Part shown: in pieces, positions 8,919 to 17,247 of the stretch | Numbering within the stretch: position 1 is the stretch's first letter | How the letters are laid out: every line of letters starts with the position of its first letter | Assembly: GCF_022024235.1 (NCBI RefSeq) | Contig: NZ_CP091800.1 | Location: 1,032,001-1,096,000, forward strand | Source of the DNA: Segatella baroniae B14 | GTDB taxonomy: Bacteria; Bacteroidota; Bacteroidia; Bacteroidales; Bacteroidaceae | Direction of reading: 5' to 3' | DNA length: 64,000 nt | Notes under the pieces: generated by a model | Databases searched by the model: none | What the model was told of the DNA's origin: nothing | Seen by the model: only the letters and a program-made list of their open reading frames with translations | Translations under genes and position numbers: made by a program

Positions 8919-9029
8919 CGGCAAAACCCCAGCTCCTATACCCCAAAAGCTTAGACTTTAGCCGCTAAAACCTATGACCTTATCGCATAAACTCTTAGCT
9001 TTTGGGGTATAGGAGCTGGGGTTTTGCCG
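8919..9029. repeat. 33-bp perfect inverted repeat with 45-bp spacer
   Basis: The left arm, 8919-8951, begins CGGCAAAACCCCAGCTCC. The right arm, 8997-9029, is its exact reverse complement, and the match continues for a few bases after one mismatch. The spacer is 8952-8996. No T-run follows on either strand, so a simple intrinsic terminator is unlikely. It could be a cruciform-forming site, a second small invertible segment or a remnant of a mobile element. Confidence 0.8.
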
Positions 9030-9308
9030 GGCATTTCTTAACGCCCCAAAACAGCTATCAGCTAACTCGCAATGAATCAGGCAGTTACAAACTATCGCAA
9101 AATTCGCATATTTCAGTCTTTCTAACATGCCGACTGCAAATAAGCGAATTATAAGGCGGTTCATGTCAACAAAATTCAAAACAACATATTTTGCTCTTAT
9201 TGCAATATTTCTAAATAATATTTCTATCACTTGGTTATATATATATAATATTTTAAATATTTTACAATCCCCGCTCAGCCCAGTGTTTATCGGGCTTGAG
9301 CGCATGTG

Positions 9309-9436
9309 TAACGGATCGACTTGGTAAGGGTAGCGGATCGGTTTGGTTAAGCAAAAACCTTCTAACGGATCGACTTGGTAAGTCCTAACGGATCGACTTG
9401 GTAACATTTTTGAGGGCTAACGGATCGACTTGGTAA
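9309..9436 (+). repeat. Five direct repeats of a 19-bp unit (iteron-like array)
   Basis: Unit TAACGGATCGACTTGGTAA occurs exactly at 9309-9327, 9363-9381, 9386-9404 and 9418-9436, with a degenerate copy at 9331-9350. Start-to-start distances are 22, 32, 23 and 32 bp, close to two and three helical turns, so proteins bound to the copies would sit on roughly one face of the DNA. This suggests a cooperative regulator or replication-initiator-type site. No Rep-like gene is in the window. Confidence 0.8.
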
Positions 9437-9600
9437 CTTTCAAAAGCAAAAATAAAAATAAACTAAAACATGTACAATAAAAATATCACTTTTTTTTGCA
9501 CAAGAAATGAGCTTTTATGGCTAATCTATGACCATGTCCTTTTGAAGAAAGACATCAAGCAAGTAAATATGTATAAACCTATAAACCAAACACTTACACA

Positions 9601-9649
9601 CAAAAATAGCCTTAAAACAAGGGGGCGAAAAACCCCTCATTTTAAGGCT
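9601..9649 (-). terminator. Intrinsic terminator downstream of the YbjQ-family gene
   Basis: Stem AGCCTTAAAA (9608-9617) pairs with TTTTAAGGCT (9640-9649), with an inner GGGG/CCCC stem. On the minus strand it is followed by ATTTTTG. It lies about 70 bp past the stop of the YbjQ-family gene. Confidence 0.6.
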
Positions 9650-9717
9650 AAAAATAAAATGAGGTACTATATGCGAGTTTAGCCATTTTTGTCAGCTAAA
9701 CGGTACATTTTGCAACT

Positions 9718-10050
9718 TTAGTCGATTACCACCGCTGTACCACTCACAGCAACCATAAGCATAGAACCCTGTGCACCAATCGTTTCGTAGTCAATATCGA
9801 CACCTACTACAGCATTGGCTCCCATTTGCTGAGCACGCTCTATCATCTCACGCATGGAGGTATCCTTAGCCTCGCGCAACACACTCTCATAACTGCCCGA
9901 ACGACCACCAATAATATCGCGAATACTTGCGAAAAAATCTTTAAAAACATTGGCGCCAATAATCGTTTCGCCAGTAACAACTCCTCTATAACTTAAAATG
10001 CGATGTCCCTCTACGGTTGGGGTGGTGGTTACCATCATGTTGTTGATCAT
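9718..10050 (-). CDS. YbjQ/UPF0145-family protein
   Basis: 110 residues matching the whole length of the YbjQ/UPF0145 family (heavy-metal-binding-domain-like). Features are a TPTVEGH start of the core, [27 protein letters not shown], a [18 protein letters not shown] helix-strand unit and a C-terminal VSGTAVVI. These proteins form small oligomeric rings; their physiological role is not established. It stands alone, between the iteron-like array and a candidate RNA gene, with its own likely terminator. Confidence 0.9.
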   Translation of the reverse strand: MINNMMVTTTPTVEGHRILSYRGVVTGETIIGANVFKDFFASIRDIIGGRSGSYESVLREAKDTSMREMIERAQQMGANAVVGVDIDYETIGAQGSMLMVAVSGTAVVID

Positions 10051-10182
10051 ATTTTTAAATATTTAAGTGTTAATAATCGTATTCCATTACCATTCTTTTT
10101 GGGGGTATTTATAATACGACAAAGATAGTATTATCTGATTTAAAAAACAAATTTACATGCTGATTTTTTCCTCCTGAAACAA

Positions 10183-10430
10183 CATAAAAAAATATAAGCA
10201 GATTTGTCGTCACGACGAATCTGCCTATCACTTGACTTGTAAAAAACCTACAAAACTTTTTAAAAACTACGTCTAGTAAAACCTAAATAAAATTAACTAA
10301 ACTAGTTATTAAACTCACATATTGAGACAGGCGATTGAACGGTAAATCGAAATACCTGCCTTAAATGGATGAGTTGACCTAAATTCACATCTAAACAGAA
10401 TGCAGTTCGCTTACCACAAGTTCTAAAGAC
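10183..10430 (-). ncRNA. Candidate structured RNA, rod-like (6S-like size)
   Basis: No ORF. On the minus strand a TATTTTTG box (10443-10436) predicts a start near 10430. The transcript would end in a 13-bp GC-containing hairpin (10198-10224) followed by a T-rich run (to 10183), about 235-245 nt. Nested pairings in order are ACTTGT/ACAAGT (outer), AACTCA/TGAGTT, GGCAGG/CCTGTC and CGATT/AATCG around a small loop. Together they make a long rod. Size and shape would fit 6S RNA, but I do not recognise a diagnostic sequence. The -33 element is weak. Confidence 0.4.
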
Positions 10431-10561
10431 AATTGCAAAAATAAATAATATCTATCAGTAAAACTTTGCAAAAAGTACCAAATAATTTGTCATTTGTAAC
10501 GAATACAAAAAAATATATCCTAAATTTTGAACAAATTATAGCTCATGTTACATTTTCTTTA

Positions 10562-10569
10562 TATATTTG
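10562..10569 (+). promoter_or_regulatory. Probable -7 box of the cation efflux gene
   Basis: TATATTTG at 10562-10569, 28 bp before the ATG at 10598. No clear TTTG lies 19-21 bases upstream, so this is a weak call. Confidence 0.35.
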
Positions 10570-10597
10570 CTCTTCAAAGGTTTAAAGCACGTGAGAA

Positions 10598-11581
10598 ATG
10601 GAATATAAAAGCACTGACTCTTCTGATGACTCACCCTTACGCGAAAAAAAACTATTTCGCATCACTTTGAGGGGAAGTTTGATTAATGTGATATTGCTTA
10701 TTCTGAAATTTGCAGCAGGTATTTGGGGACATTCGGCTGCGATATTAGCCGATGCTGTGCACTCGCTGACCGACTTCGCTACCGATATCGTTGTCATCGT
10801 GTTTGTGAAATTAAGCAACAAACCGAAAGATAAAAGTCATGATTATGGTCATGGTAAATACGAAACCTTAGCTACGGCCATCATTGGTACCAGCCTCTTA
10901 GGTGTTGGTCTGATGGTCTGTTATAGTGGCATTTCGCAAATCATACAGAGCCTACGGGGCGAAAATCTTGGGCAACCGAGATGGATAGCTCTAGCTGCAG
11001 CACTGATGAGTATCGCTCTGAAAGAATGGGCCTATCGATTTACGGCTGCTGCTGGCAAAAAATACAAGTCGGAAGCCGTTACGGCTAATGCTTGGCATCA
11101 TCGCAGCGATGCCCTTTCTTCTATAGGTACAGCTCTAGGTATCGGCGGTGCTATCCTGTTAGGACCAAATTGGGCTGTTCTCGACCCTATTGCGGCTGTC
11201 GTAGTGAGCTTTTTTATTTCGAAATCTTCTTACAAACTGATAAGGGATGCTCTGTCAGAACTGCTCGAGGCGAGTCTGGGTGATGAAACGGAAAATGAAA
11301 TCATACAAATAGCTGAAAGCGAGGACGGGGTAATAGATGCCCACAACCTGCAAACCCGACGTATTGGCAATACGATAGCTATTGAGATGCATATACGTAT
11401 GCCAGGACATATTACCTTATATGAAGCGCATCAGCATGCTACCCATATAGAACATCGATTACAGGCTAAATTTGGTAAACAAACACATATCGGACTGCAT
11501 CTGGAACCGATAAAAATAAACGGGAAATACGAAAAGCCAGTCGTTAACACGAATCATCAAAAATTAGGATTGCATGATTGA
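10598..11581 (+). CDS. Cation diffusion facilitator (CDF) family efflux transporter
   Basis: 327 residues with the FieF/ZitB-type layout. About six membrane helices span the first two thirds. Two metal-site motifs sit in helices II and V: the region ADAVHSLTDFATD and HHRSDALSS, giving the paired Asp/His residues typical of CDF site A. A cytoplasmic C-terminal ferredoxin-like domain follows, with LEASLGDETENEI and a late HIGLHLEP. The family exports Zn, Fe, Co, Cd or Mn in exchange for protons; metal choice cannot be read here. Its end lies 47 bp before the hemE start and overlaps the hemE promoter, so it may be co-transcribed with the haem operon in part. Confidence 0.9.
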   Translation: MEYKSTDSSDDSPLREKKLFRITLRGSLINVILLILKFAAGIWGHSAAILADAVHSLTDFATDIVVIVFVKLSNKPKDKSHDYGHGKYETLATAIIGTSLLGVGLMVCYSGISQIIQSLRGENLGQPRWIALAAALMSIALKEWAYRFTAAAGKKYKSEAVTANAWHHRSDALSSIGTALGIGGAILLGPNWAVLDPIAAVVVSFFISKSSYKLIRDALSELLEASLGDETENEIIQIAESEDGVIDAHNLQTRRIGNTIAIEMHIRMPGHITLYEAHQHATHIEHRLQAKFGKQTHIGLHLEPIKINGKYEKPVVNTNHQKLGLHD

Positions 11582-11600
11582 TGTATTTTTTGTACCTTTG
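11570..11600 (+). promoter_or_regulatory. Promoter of the hem operon
   Basis: TTG at 11570-11572, 20 bases, TACCTTTG at 11593-11600, with the hemE ATG at 11629. The -33 element lies inside the end of the cation efflux gene. This position rules out the upstream in-frame start of hemE at 11578. Confidence 0.65.
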
Positions 11601-11628
11601 CAACGATTTTGTACAAAGACAGTATGAC

Positions 11629-12648
11629 ATGAACGATTTGATACTTCGTACGTTACAAGGTAAAAAGACTGAGCGACCAGCAGTATGGTTTATGAGACAG
11701 GCAGGAAGAGTACTGCCCGATTATCTGAAACTACGCGATCTCCACAGTTTTGACGAGATTATGCACACACCTGATTTGTGTGCACAGGTAACGCTTATGC
11801 CTGTACATACCATTGGCGTAGATGCTGCTATCTTATTCAGTGATATTCTGGTAGTGCCTACTGCGATGGGCGCTAATATCAGTTGGACTGACAAAGGACC
11901 GGTATTCAGTACTCCGCTCTGCCAATATTCTGACGCAAGCAAACAGCTGAAACCTGATGCAAGCAAACTGGATTATATCTATCGCAATATCGATGAAATA
12001 AAAAGTAGAATATCAGACGGCACACCGCTAATCGGTTTCTGCGGCGGGCCGCTCACTACACTTTGCTATATGCTTCAGGGTAGAAGCACGGATAATCAGT
12101 TTAACGATGCTGTAAGTTATATTTTCAGTAATCCGGCAGAAACCGACCGACTCATCGAAGCCCTCACAGAGATGACCATCGAATATGCCCGTAACCAGGT
12201 AAAGCATGGTGTACAACTCTTCCAAATCTTCGAAACAAATGCCGGTGTACTACCTCAAAATGAATATATCGCCCACTTTATGCCTGCCATACGACGTATC
12301 GGACAAGCTGTGAAAGAAATGGGTGTTCCCGTAATATACTTTGCAAAAGGTCTGGGACTTGGCTTGCAAGCTGTAACCCCAGATATGTGCGACTTTGTAA
12401 ACATAGACTGGCAGATGGACTTTTATGAGGCAAGAAAATTGGTGAACCCTGCCATCGGCCTACAAGGTAATCTAGACCCAAGGATTCTCTTCGCCAGTGA
12501 AGAGATTATCCAGCAAAAACTTGAAAGCTATCGCCCATATTGGGAAGAGCACCACAACTGGATACTCAACTTGGGTCATGGCGTTCCGCCACAAGCTCCA
12601 CTCAAGAGCCTACAGTTTATCACCAATTACGTAAAAAGATCATGGTAA
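11629..12648 (+). CDS. hemE: Uroporphyrinogen decarboxylase
   Basis: 339 residues, usual length for UroD. The N-terminal RPAVWFMRQAGRVLP block carries the conserved substrate-binding RQAGR loop. ILFSDILV with the catalytic Asp follows, then GFCGGPLT and, near the end, NLGHGVPP. UroD removes four carboxyls from uroporphyrinogen III to give coproporphyrinogen III. I use the ATG at 11629 because the promoter -7 box lies between the upstream in-frame start (11578) and this one. It is the first gene of the six-gene tetrapyrrole operon and overlaps hemA by 7 bp. No later haem genes (hemN, hemG, hemH) are in the window. Confidence 0.95.
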   Translation: MNDLILRTLQGKKTERPAVWFMRQAGRVLPDYLKLRDLHSFDEIMHTPDLCAQVTLMPVHTIGVDAAILFSDILVVPTAMGANISWTDKGPVFSTPLCQYSDASKQLKPDASKLDYIYRNIDEIKSRISDGTPLIGFCGGPLTTLCYMLQGRSTDNQFNDAVSYIFSNPAETDRLIEALTEMTIEYARNQVKHGVQLFQIFETNAGVLPQNEYIAHFMPAIRRIGQAVKEMGVPVIYFAKGLGLGLQAVTPDMCDFVNIDWQMDFYEARKLVNPAIGLQGNLDPRILFASEEIIQQKLESYRPYWEEHHNWILNLGHGVPPQAPLKSLQFITNYVKRSW

Positions 12649-13535
12649 CTTATCAATCAATAAATTTTAAAAATACTTCATTACAAGATCGCGAATCATA
12701 TTTTAAAACGATCGAAAACCAGATGCCACCAGAGTCTGTTTTTCTACAGACTTGTAACCGTATGGAACTCTATTCGGGTAATGGTGATGTTCCCAAGCGT
12801 GTGGCTCGCCATCTTTTCCGCGTGGTGAGTGGACTGGAATCGGCTATCGTAGGCGAAAGAGCTGTTCAGGGACAGGTGAAAGAGGCTTATCTGAAAGCAC
12901 GTAACGATCATCATCTGCCTGCCGGTATTCACAAACTCTTTGAGTGTGCTCTCGAAGTGGGTAAACGTGTGCGTAATGAGACCGAAATATCTCATGGTGC
13001 TGTAAGCCATAGTTTGGCTGCTGTAGAAATTATGGAAGAAGAACAGGTAGACTTGAAGCATGCACGTATTACGATTATCGGTGTCAACAAGTTGACCAGC
13101 GATATTCTGAAATTCTTGCAGAATAAAGGTGCGCAACTTCTTTTCTTGGGTAACCGAAGTCTGGACCGAGCTCACGAACTGGCTGATCCACTCGGCATAC
13201 AGGTATTCGGTCTGGAGGAAAAGAAGAACTATCTGAAAAATACGGATATCTTGATTAGTGCTACTTCTGCTCCAAGTCTGGTGGTGACAACAGACGATAT
13301 CGAGCGCGACCAGAAGTTGCTGGCTATCGACCTTGCTTTCCCTCGTGATATCGATGCAGAAATCGCTACTTATCCTAACGTGCATCTCTATAACTTGCGC
13401 GATTTGGAAAACCGTGTGAAGAAGAATATAGAGGTAAGATCAAGTGAGGTGGAAAAGGCTGAAGCTATTATAGAAGATGAAATCGAGATACTCGAGGATA
13501 TCATGGAAAGGAGAAAATTATATGCCACAAAATAA
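12642..13535 (+). CDS. hemA: Glutamyl-tRNA reductase, short form
   Basis: 297 residues against roughly 420 in the usual enzyme. The catalytic QTCNRMELY motif (nucleophile Cys near residue 39), SGLESAIVGE, GQVKEAYLKA and the ISHGAVSHS block identify GluTR. The NADPH domain follows (TIIGVNKLTSDI, GNRSLDRAHELA), with the usual GAGEM loop replaced by GVNKL. The protein stops within the long spinal helix, so the C-terminal dimerisation domain is missing, and the spacing after the CNR motif is also shortened. The reaction is NADPH reduction of Glu-tRNA to glutamate-1-semialdehyde, the substrate of HemL in the same operon. Start at the ATG inside the hemE end; the longer frame only shadows hemE. Confidence 0.88.
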   Translation: MVTYQSINFKNTSLQDRESYFKTIENQMPPESVFLQTCNRMELYSGNGDVPKRVARHLFRVVSGLESAIVGERAVQGQVKEAYLKARNDHHLPAGIHKLFECALEVGKRVRNETEISHGAVSHSLAAVEIMEEEQVDLKHARITIIGVNKLTSDILKFLQNKGAQLLFLGNRSLDRAHELADPLGIQVFGLEEKKNYLKNTDILISATSAPSLVVTTDDIERDQKLLAIDLAFPRDIDAEIATYPNVHLYNLRDLENRVKKNIEVRSSEVEKAEAIIEDEIEILEDIMERRKLYATK

Positions 13536-14202
13536 GGAATTAGCGCCTATTAGGGTTATCGCCAGAAGAAGCAAACTGAGCCAGCTACAGGTAGCTGAGG
13601 TCTTCAATAGACTGAAGGATATACCTTATACGATCGTCTTTACGGATACCTTCGGCGACAAAAGACTGGATTTGTCTTTACTCAACGGTGAGGCTCCTGA
13701 CGATATGTTTACTCGTGAACTCGACTGGGCGCTGCTGCATGATGATGCGGATATCGCTATACACTCTGCCAAGGATCTGCCTGAACATTTGCACCCTGAT
13801 TTGGAAGTGATTGCGCTGTATGAGGCTTTTGATAAAACAGATGCTCTGGTAAGTAGAGACCATATCAAACTGATGGATTTGCCTGCTGGAAGTACCGTAG
13901 GTACCAGTTCGCCGCTGCGTAAGAAAGGCTTGTCAGAACTGCGACCAGACTTAAAGATTGTGGGGATACGTGGTTGTATCGAAGACCGCGTAGCTCAGGT
14001 AAGAGACGGCAAGCTAGACTGCGCTATCGTGGCTACTTGTGCTCTGAAACGACTGGGCATGGAAGACGAAATCACAGAGATTCTACCTTTCCCTACCCAT
14101 CCGATGCAGGGAAGACTGGCTATTACAGCCAAAAGAGGTGAAGCTGCCGAAAACTTGAAAAAGTGGTTTGCACCTGGTAATATTCTTAACGAAACGATCT
14201 AA
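13522..14202 (+). CDS. hemC: Hydroxymethylbilane synthase, lacks domain 3
   Basis: 226 residues; the family is about 300. Domain 1 is present (IRVIARRSKLSQLQVAEV; HSAKDLPEHL with the catalytic Asp). So is domain 2 (TVGTSSPLRKKGL; VGIRGCIEDRV; CALKRLG). The sequence ends soon after HPMQGRLAI, before the region that normally holds the cysteine attaching the dipyrromethane cofactor. No frameshifted remainder lies downstream: hemD starts 12 bp later. A good Shine-Dalgarno (AAGGAG) precedes the ATG at 13522, which overlaps hemA by 14 bp. Either the cofactor is held differently or activity is altered; the intact operon argues for function. Confidence 0.85.
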   Translation: MPQNKELAPIRVIARRSKLSQLQVAEVFNRLKDIPYTIVFTDTFGDKRLDLSLLNGEAPDDMFTRELDWALLHDDADIAIHSAKDLPEHLHPDLEVIALYEAFDKTDALVSRDHIKLMDLPAGSTVGTSSPLRKKGLSELRPDLKIVGIRGCIEDRVAQVRDGKLDCAIVATCALKRLGMEDEITEILPFPTHPMQGRLAITAKRGEAAENLKKWFAPGNILNETI

Positions 14203-14214
14203 TCATCATCGCCT

Positions 14215-14841
14215 ATGCGTCTCTATACCGGACTCACATGTAAAGATCAAACGGCCATTCATACTCCGCTGATCGAAATAAGAGGACTGGAAGATGATAC
14301 CTTACTGCAGCAAGCGGCTGCCTCTATCACCGACCATGATATTCTGCTGATGACCAGCAGGATGACGGTGAAATACTGGTATGAAGCCATGCAGAAGGTG
14401 AAGGCTCCATGGCACGGGCAGGTGGTGGCAATCGGACATACTACTGCCCAGGCACTGCAAGAGAGAGGCGCACAAAACCTCATTATCGCTCCTCAAGACG
14501 ATTCTTATGGGGTTATCGAACTATTCCGTACAGACGAAAGACTTCTACATCGCCACGTTATATTTCCACGATCGGCTATAGCACTACCCATTATCCCTGA
14601 CGGATTAAGAGAGTTAGGCTATACCGTACAAACGCTGACCGCCTACCAGAATGTAATGCCCGAACACCCGAAGAGAGTGGACCTCGCGACGATAGACACC
14701 ATCGTATTTACATCGCCAAGTACCATCGACAACTTCTTGAAACTCTATGGTACGCTGCCCGAAGATAAAACGTATGAAACCCGAGGAGCTATTACACAAG
14801 CCCATCTGGAAAAACAACTGAAAAAAAGAAACCATATATAA
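14215..14841 (+). CDS. hemD: Uroporphyrinogen-III synthase
   Basis: 208 residues, somewhat short for HemD (about 250). The two-lobed pattern is visible: DHDILLMTSRMTVKYWYEAM (first lobe), VVAIGHTTAQALQERGA (crossover), VIFPRSAIALPIIPDGLRELGYTVQTLTAYQNV and TIVFTSPSTIDNFL (second lobe). HemD closes and inverts ring D of hydroxymethylbilane to form uroporphyrinogen III. The gene sits between hemC (12 bp) and hemB (12 bp). HemD proteins diverge strongly, so the assignment rests on motifs plus operon position. Confidence 0.88.
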   Translation: MRLYTGLTCKDQTAIHTPLIEIRGLEDDTLLQQAAASITDHDILLMTSRMTVKYWYEAMQKVKAPWHGQVVAIGHTTAQALQERGAQNLIIAPQDDSYGVIELFRTDERLLHRHVIFPRSAIALPIIPDGLRELGYTVQTLTAYQNVMPEHPKRVDLATIDTIVFTSPSTIDNFLKLYGTLPEDKTYETRGAITQAHLEKQLKKRNHI

Positions 14842-14853
14842 AAAGATATAACA

Positions 14854-15846
14854 ATGAAAAGATTCAGAGAATATCGTAAAGATCAAAGTACACGCGATCG
14901 TTATGCTGACGTATTTGTCAACGCAGAAGATTTTATCTACCCTTACTTTGTCGTAGAAGGTGAAAACGTAAAACACGAAATTGCATCTATGCCAGGTGTA
15001 TATCACTTCTCTATCGACCTGCTGCTCAAGGATATCGCAGAAGTGAAAGAGTTGGGTATCAATAAGTTGCTTCTCTTTGGCGTTATACCAGACGAAGAGA
15101 AAGACGAGCGTGGATCTGCCGGTTACGATGAAAATGGTATTATCTGCAAGGCTATCCGTGCTATCAAGGCCGAATACCCAGATATGATTGTCATCGCCGA
15201 CGTATGTCTCTGCGAATATACCAGTCACGGTCACTGTGGACTGATTCATAATCACGATGTGGACAACGACTCTACCCTGCCATTGTTGGCTCAGGAAGCA
15301 TACGTATATGCTAAGGCTGGTGCCGACTGGGTAGCTCCTTCTGCAATGATGGACGGACAGATTGCTGCCATCAAGAGCAAACTTGTAGAAAACGGCTTGT
15401 ATCCTAAGTGTAAGATATTGGGTTACTCTGCCAAATATGCATCAGCCTTCTACGGTCCTTTCCGTGATGCTGCTGACTCTACCCCAGCCTTCGGTGACCG
15501 CAGAACCTATCAGATGGACTATCGTACACACGATCAGGGACTTGAAGAGATTGCAGACGATATCGAAGAAGGTGTAGATGCTACTATGGTTAAACCAGGT
15601 ATGCCATATCTCGACATGATCGCTCGTGCCGTAGAGCGTTTCCCTGAAATACCAATGGTAACTTATCAGGTAAGTGGCGAATATAGTATGCTCAAGGCTG
15701 CTTCGCTGAAGGGCTGGCTTGATGAGCCACGTGTCGTATTCGAAAGTCTTATCGCCTTTAAGCGCGCAGGTGCAAAATATATCATTTCCTATTATGCTAA
15801 GGAATATATGCAGAAGTGGGCTGAACGCTATACCATTAAGAAGTAA
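14854..15846 (+). CDS. hemB: Delta-aminolevulinic acid dehydratase (porphobilinogen synthase)
   Basis: 330 residues, full length. The zinc-type cysteine region DVCLCEYTSHGHCG, the first Schiff-base lysine region SAKYASAFYGPFRDA, and the catalytic lysine in MVKPGMPYLD are all present. HemB condenses two aminolevulinates to porphobilinogen in the cytosol. Three cysteines in the metal loop indicate a zinc-dependent enzyme. It lies 12 bp after hemD and 18 bp before hemL, within the same transcript. Confidence 0.96.
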   Translation: MKRFREYRKDQSTRDRYADVFVNAEDFIYPYFVVEGENVKHEIASMPGVYHFSIDLLLKDIAEVKELGINKLLLFGVIPDEEKDERGSAGYDENGIICKAIRAIKAEYPDMIVIADVCLCEYTSHGHCGLIHNHDVDNDSTLPLLAQEAYVYAKAGADWVAPSAMMDGQIAAIKSKLVENGLYPKCKILGYSAKYASAFYGPFRDAADSTPAFGDRRTYQMDYRTHDQGLEEIADDIEEGVDATMVKPGMPYLDMIARAVERFPEIPMVTYQVSGEYSMLKAASLKGWLDEPRVVFESLIAFKRAGAKYIISYYAKEYMQKWAERYTIKK

Positions 15847-15864
15847 TCAAGCAGCTATAAAACT

Positions 15865-17139
15865 ATGAACGAAAGAAAAAATTCAAAGTTGGCTTTCGAA
15901 CGGGCCTGCAACGTCATTCCAGGTGGCGTAAACAGTCCTGTACGTGCTCTGAAAGCAGTAGGAACAACACCGCTGTTTGTTAGCCATGCCAAGGATACTT
16001 ATATATATGATATCGACGATAACAAGTTTATCGATTTCTGTATGTCTTGGGGTGTATTCATCCTCGGTCATAATCAGGATACAGTGAGCAAGGCTGCTGC
16101 AGAAGCTGTCATGCGTGGCAGTAGCTATGGTATCTGTACTGAGGCTGAAACTGTGCTTGCCAATAAGGTAAGGGAAGCTTTCCCAAGCATGGAAAAACTG
16201 CGCTTTGTCAACTCGGGTACAGAGGCTACGATGAGTGCTATCCGTGTAGCTCGCGGCTATACAGGAAGAGATATTTTGGTAAAATTTGAAGGTTGCTATC
16301 ATGGTCATGCTGATCATCTGCTGGTAGCTGCTGGTAGTAGTGTAGCTACGCTGAACAATGCCTCTTCTGCAGGTGTTCCTCAGGGATTTACCCAGTATAC
16401 CGTGGTATTGCCTTATAATGACACTGAAGCGCTGGAGAAATATTTCGCAGAACATGGTGACGAAGTAGCAGCACTGATTCTTGAACCTGTAGCTTGTAAT
16501 ATGGGTGTAGTTCCTCCTACCCGTGAATTCTTGGAAGCTACTCGCCGTCTCACTAGTGCTCATGGTAGCGTACTTATCTTTGATGAGGTTATTACCGGTT
16601 TCCGTTTGAGTTTTGGTGGCGCCCAACAGCGATTTGGTATCAAACCGGATATGACAACTGTCGGTAAGATTGTTGGTGGTGGATTCCCTGCTGCTGCCTT
16701 TGGAGGTAAGAAAGAAATCATGGATATGCTTGCCCCAGAAGGTCCTGTTTACCAGGCTGGTACACTAAGTGGTAACCCTGTAGCGATGGCTGCCGGCATT
16801 GCCACACTAGACCAACTGAAGCAGCCAGGATTTTATGACGAGCTCGAAGAGCGTGCTAACGACTTCTGCGCCCGCCTTGAGAAGATCATCGAAGGTAAAG
16901 ACATCTATCTGAACCATTGTGGTACGATGTTCACCCTTTTCTTCAACCAAAAGAATCCAACTAATTTCCAGGAGACCAAGGCCAGCGATCAGGAGAGATT
17001 CGCCCGTTACTTCAACAATATGTTGGAAAGAGGTATCTATGTTAGTCCATCACAATTTGAAGGCAACTTCATCAGTCGTTGTCACACTCCTGAAATTCTC
17101 GACTACGTGCTCAAGAGTATCGAGGAAAGTATCGAATAA
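15865..17139 (+). CDS. hemL: Glutamate-1-semialdehyde 2,1-aminomutase
   Basis: 424 residues, full length, class-III aminotransferase fold. Features are the N-terminal PGGVNSPVRA, the cofactor-binding NSGTEATMSAIRVARGYTGR, FDEVITGFR with the PLP-ring Asp, and TTVGKIVGGGFPAAAFGG with the Schiff-base lysine. It converts the HemA product to 5-aminolevulinate, so the operon holds both steps of the C5 route plus the four enzymes leading to coproporphyrinogen III. It is the last gene before the strong terminator at 17181. Confidence 0.96.
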   Translation: MNERKNSKLAFERACNVIPGGVNSPVRALKAVGTTPLFVSHAKDTYIYDIDDNKFIDFCMSWGVFILGHNQDTVSKAAAEAVMRGSSYGICTEAETVLANKVREAFPSMEKLRFVNSGTEATMSAIRVARGYTGRDILVKFEGCYHGHADHLLVAAGSSVATLNNASSAGVPQGFTQYTVVLPYNDTEALEKYFAEHGDEVAALILEPVACNMGVVPPTREFLEATRRLTSAHGSVLIFDEVITGFRLSFGGAQQRFGIKPDMTTVGKIVGGGFPAAAFGGKKEIMDMLAPEGPVYQAGTLSGNPVAMAAGIATLDQLKQPGFYDELEERANDFCARLEKIIEGKDIYLNHCGTMFTLFFNQKNPTNFQETKASDQERFARYFNNMLERGIYVSPSQFEGNFISRCHTPEILDYVLKSIEESIE

Positions 17140-17180
17140 AATAGGAAAAAGCACCGTAGGTGCAAACTGTACATATATAA

Positions 17181-17221
17181 AAGAGGAAATGTTCACAGCA
17201 AATGAACATTTCCTCTTTTTA
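17181..17221 (+). terminator. Intrinsic terminator of the hem operon
   Basis: A 15-bp perfect stem, AAGAGGAAATGTTCA (17181-17195) with TGAACATTTCCTCTT (17203-17217), ends in TTTTT. It follows hemL by about 40 bp. Confidence 0.9.
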
Positions 17222-17247
17222 TGCTAATGGAATTGGGCTAAATCAAA

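Noticed and set aside
8958-9407. Minus-strand open frame of 149 codons
   Set aside because: It runs through the direct repeats (giving repeated YQVDP) and half of the inverted repeat; no protein-like features.
9309-9436. Direct repeats as a CRISPR array
   Set aside because: Spacers are only 3-13 bp, too short, and no cas genes are near.
9470-9682. Plus-strand open frame of 70 codons
   Set aside because: It reads through the terminator of the YbjQ-family gene on the other strand and has no recognisable content.
11578-11628. Longer start for hemE
   Set aside because: The promoter -7 box lies inside it.
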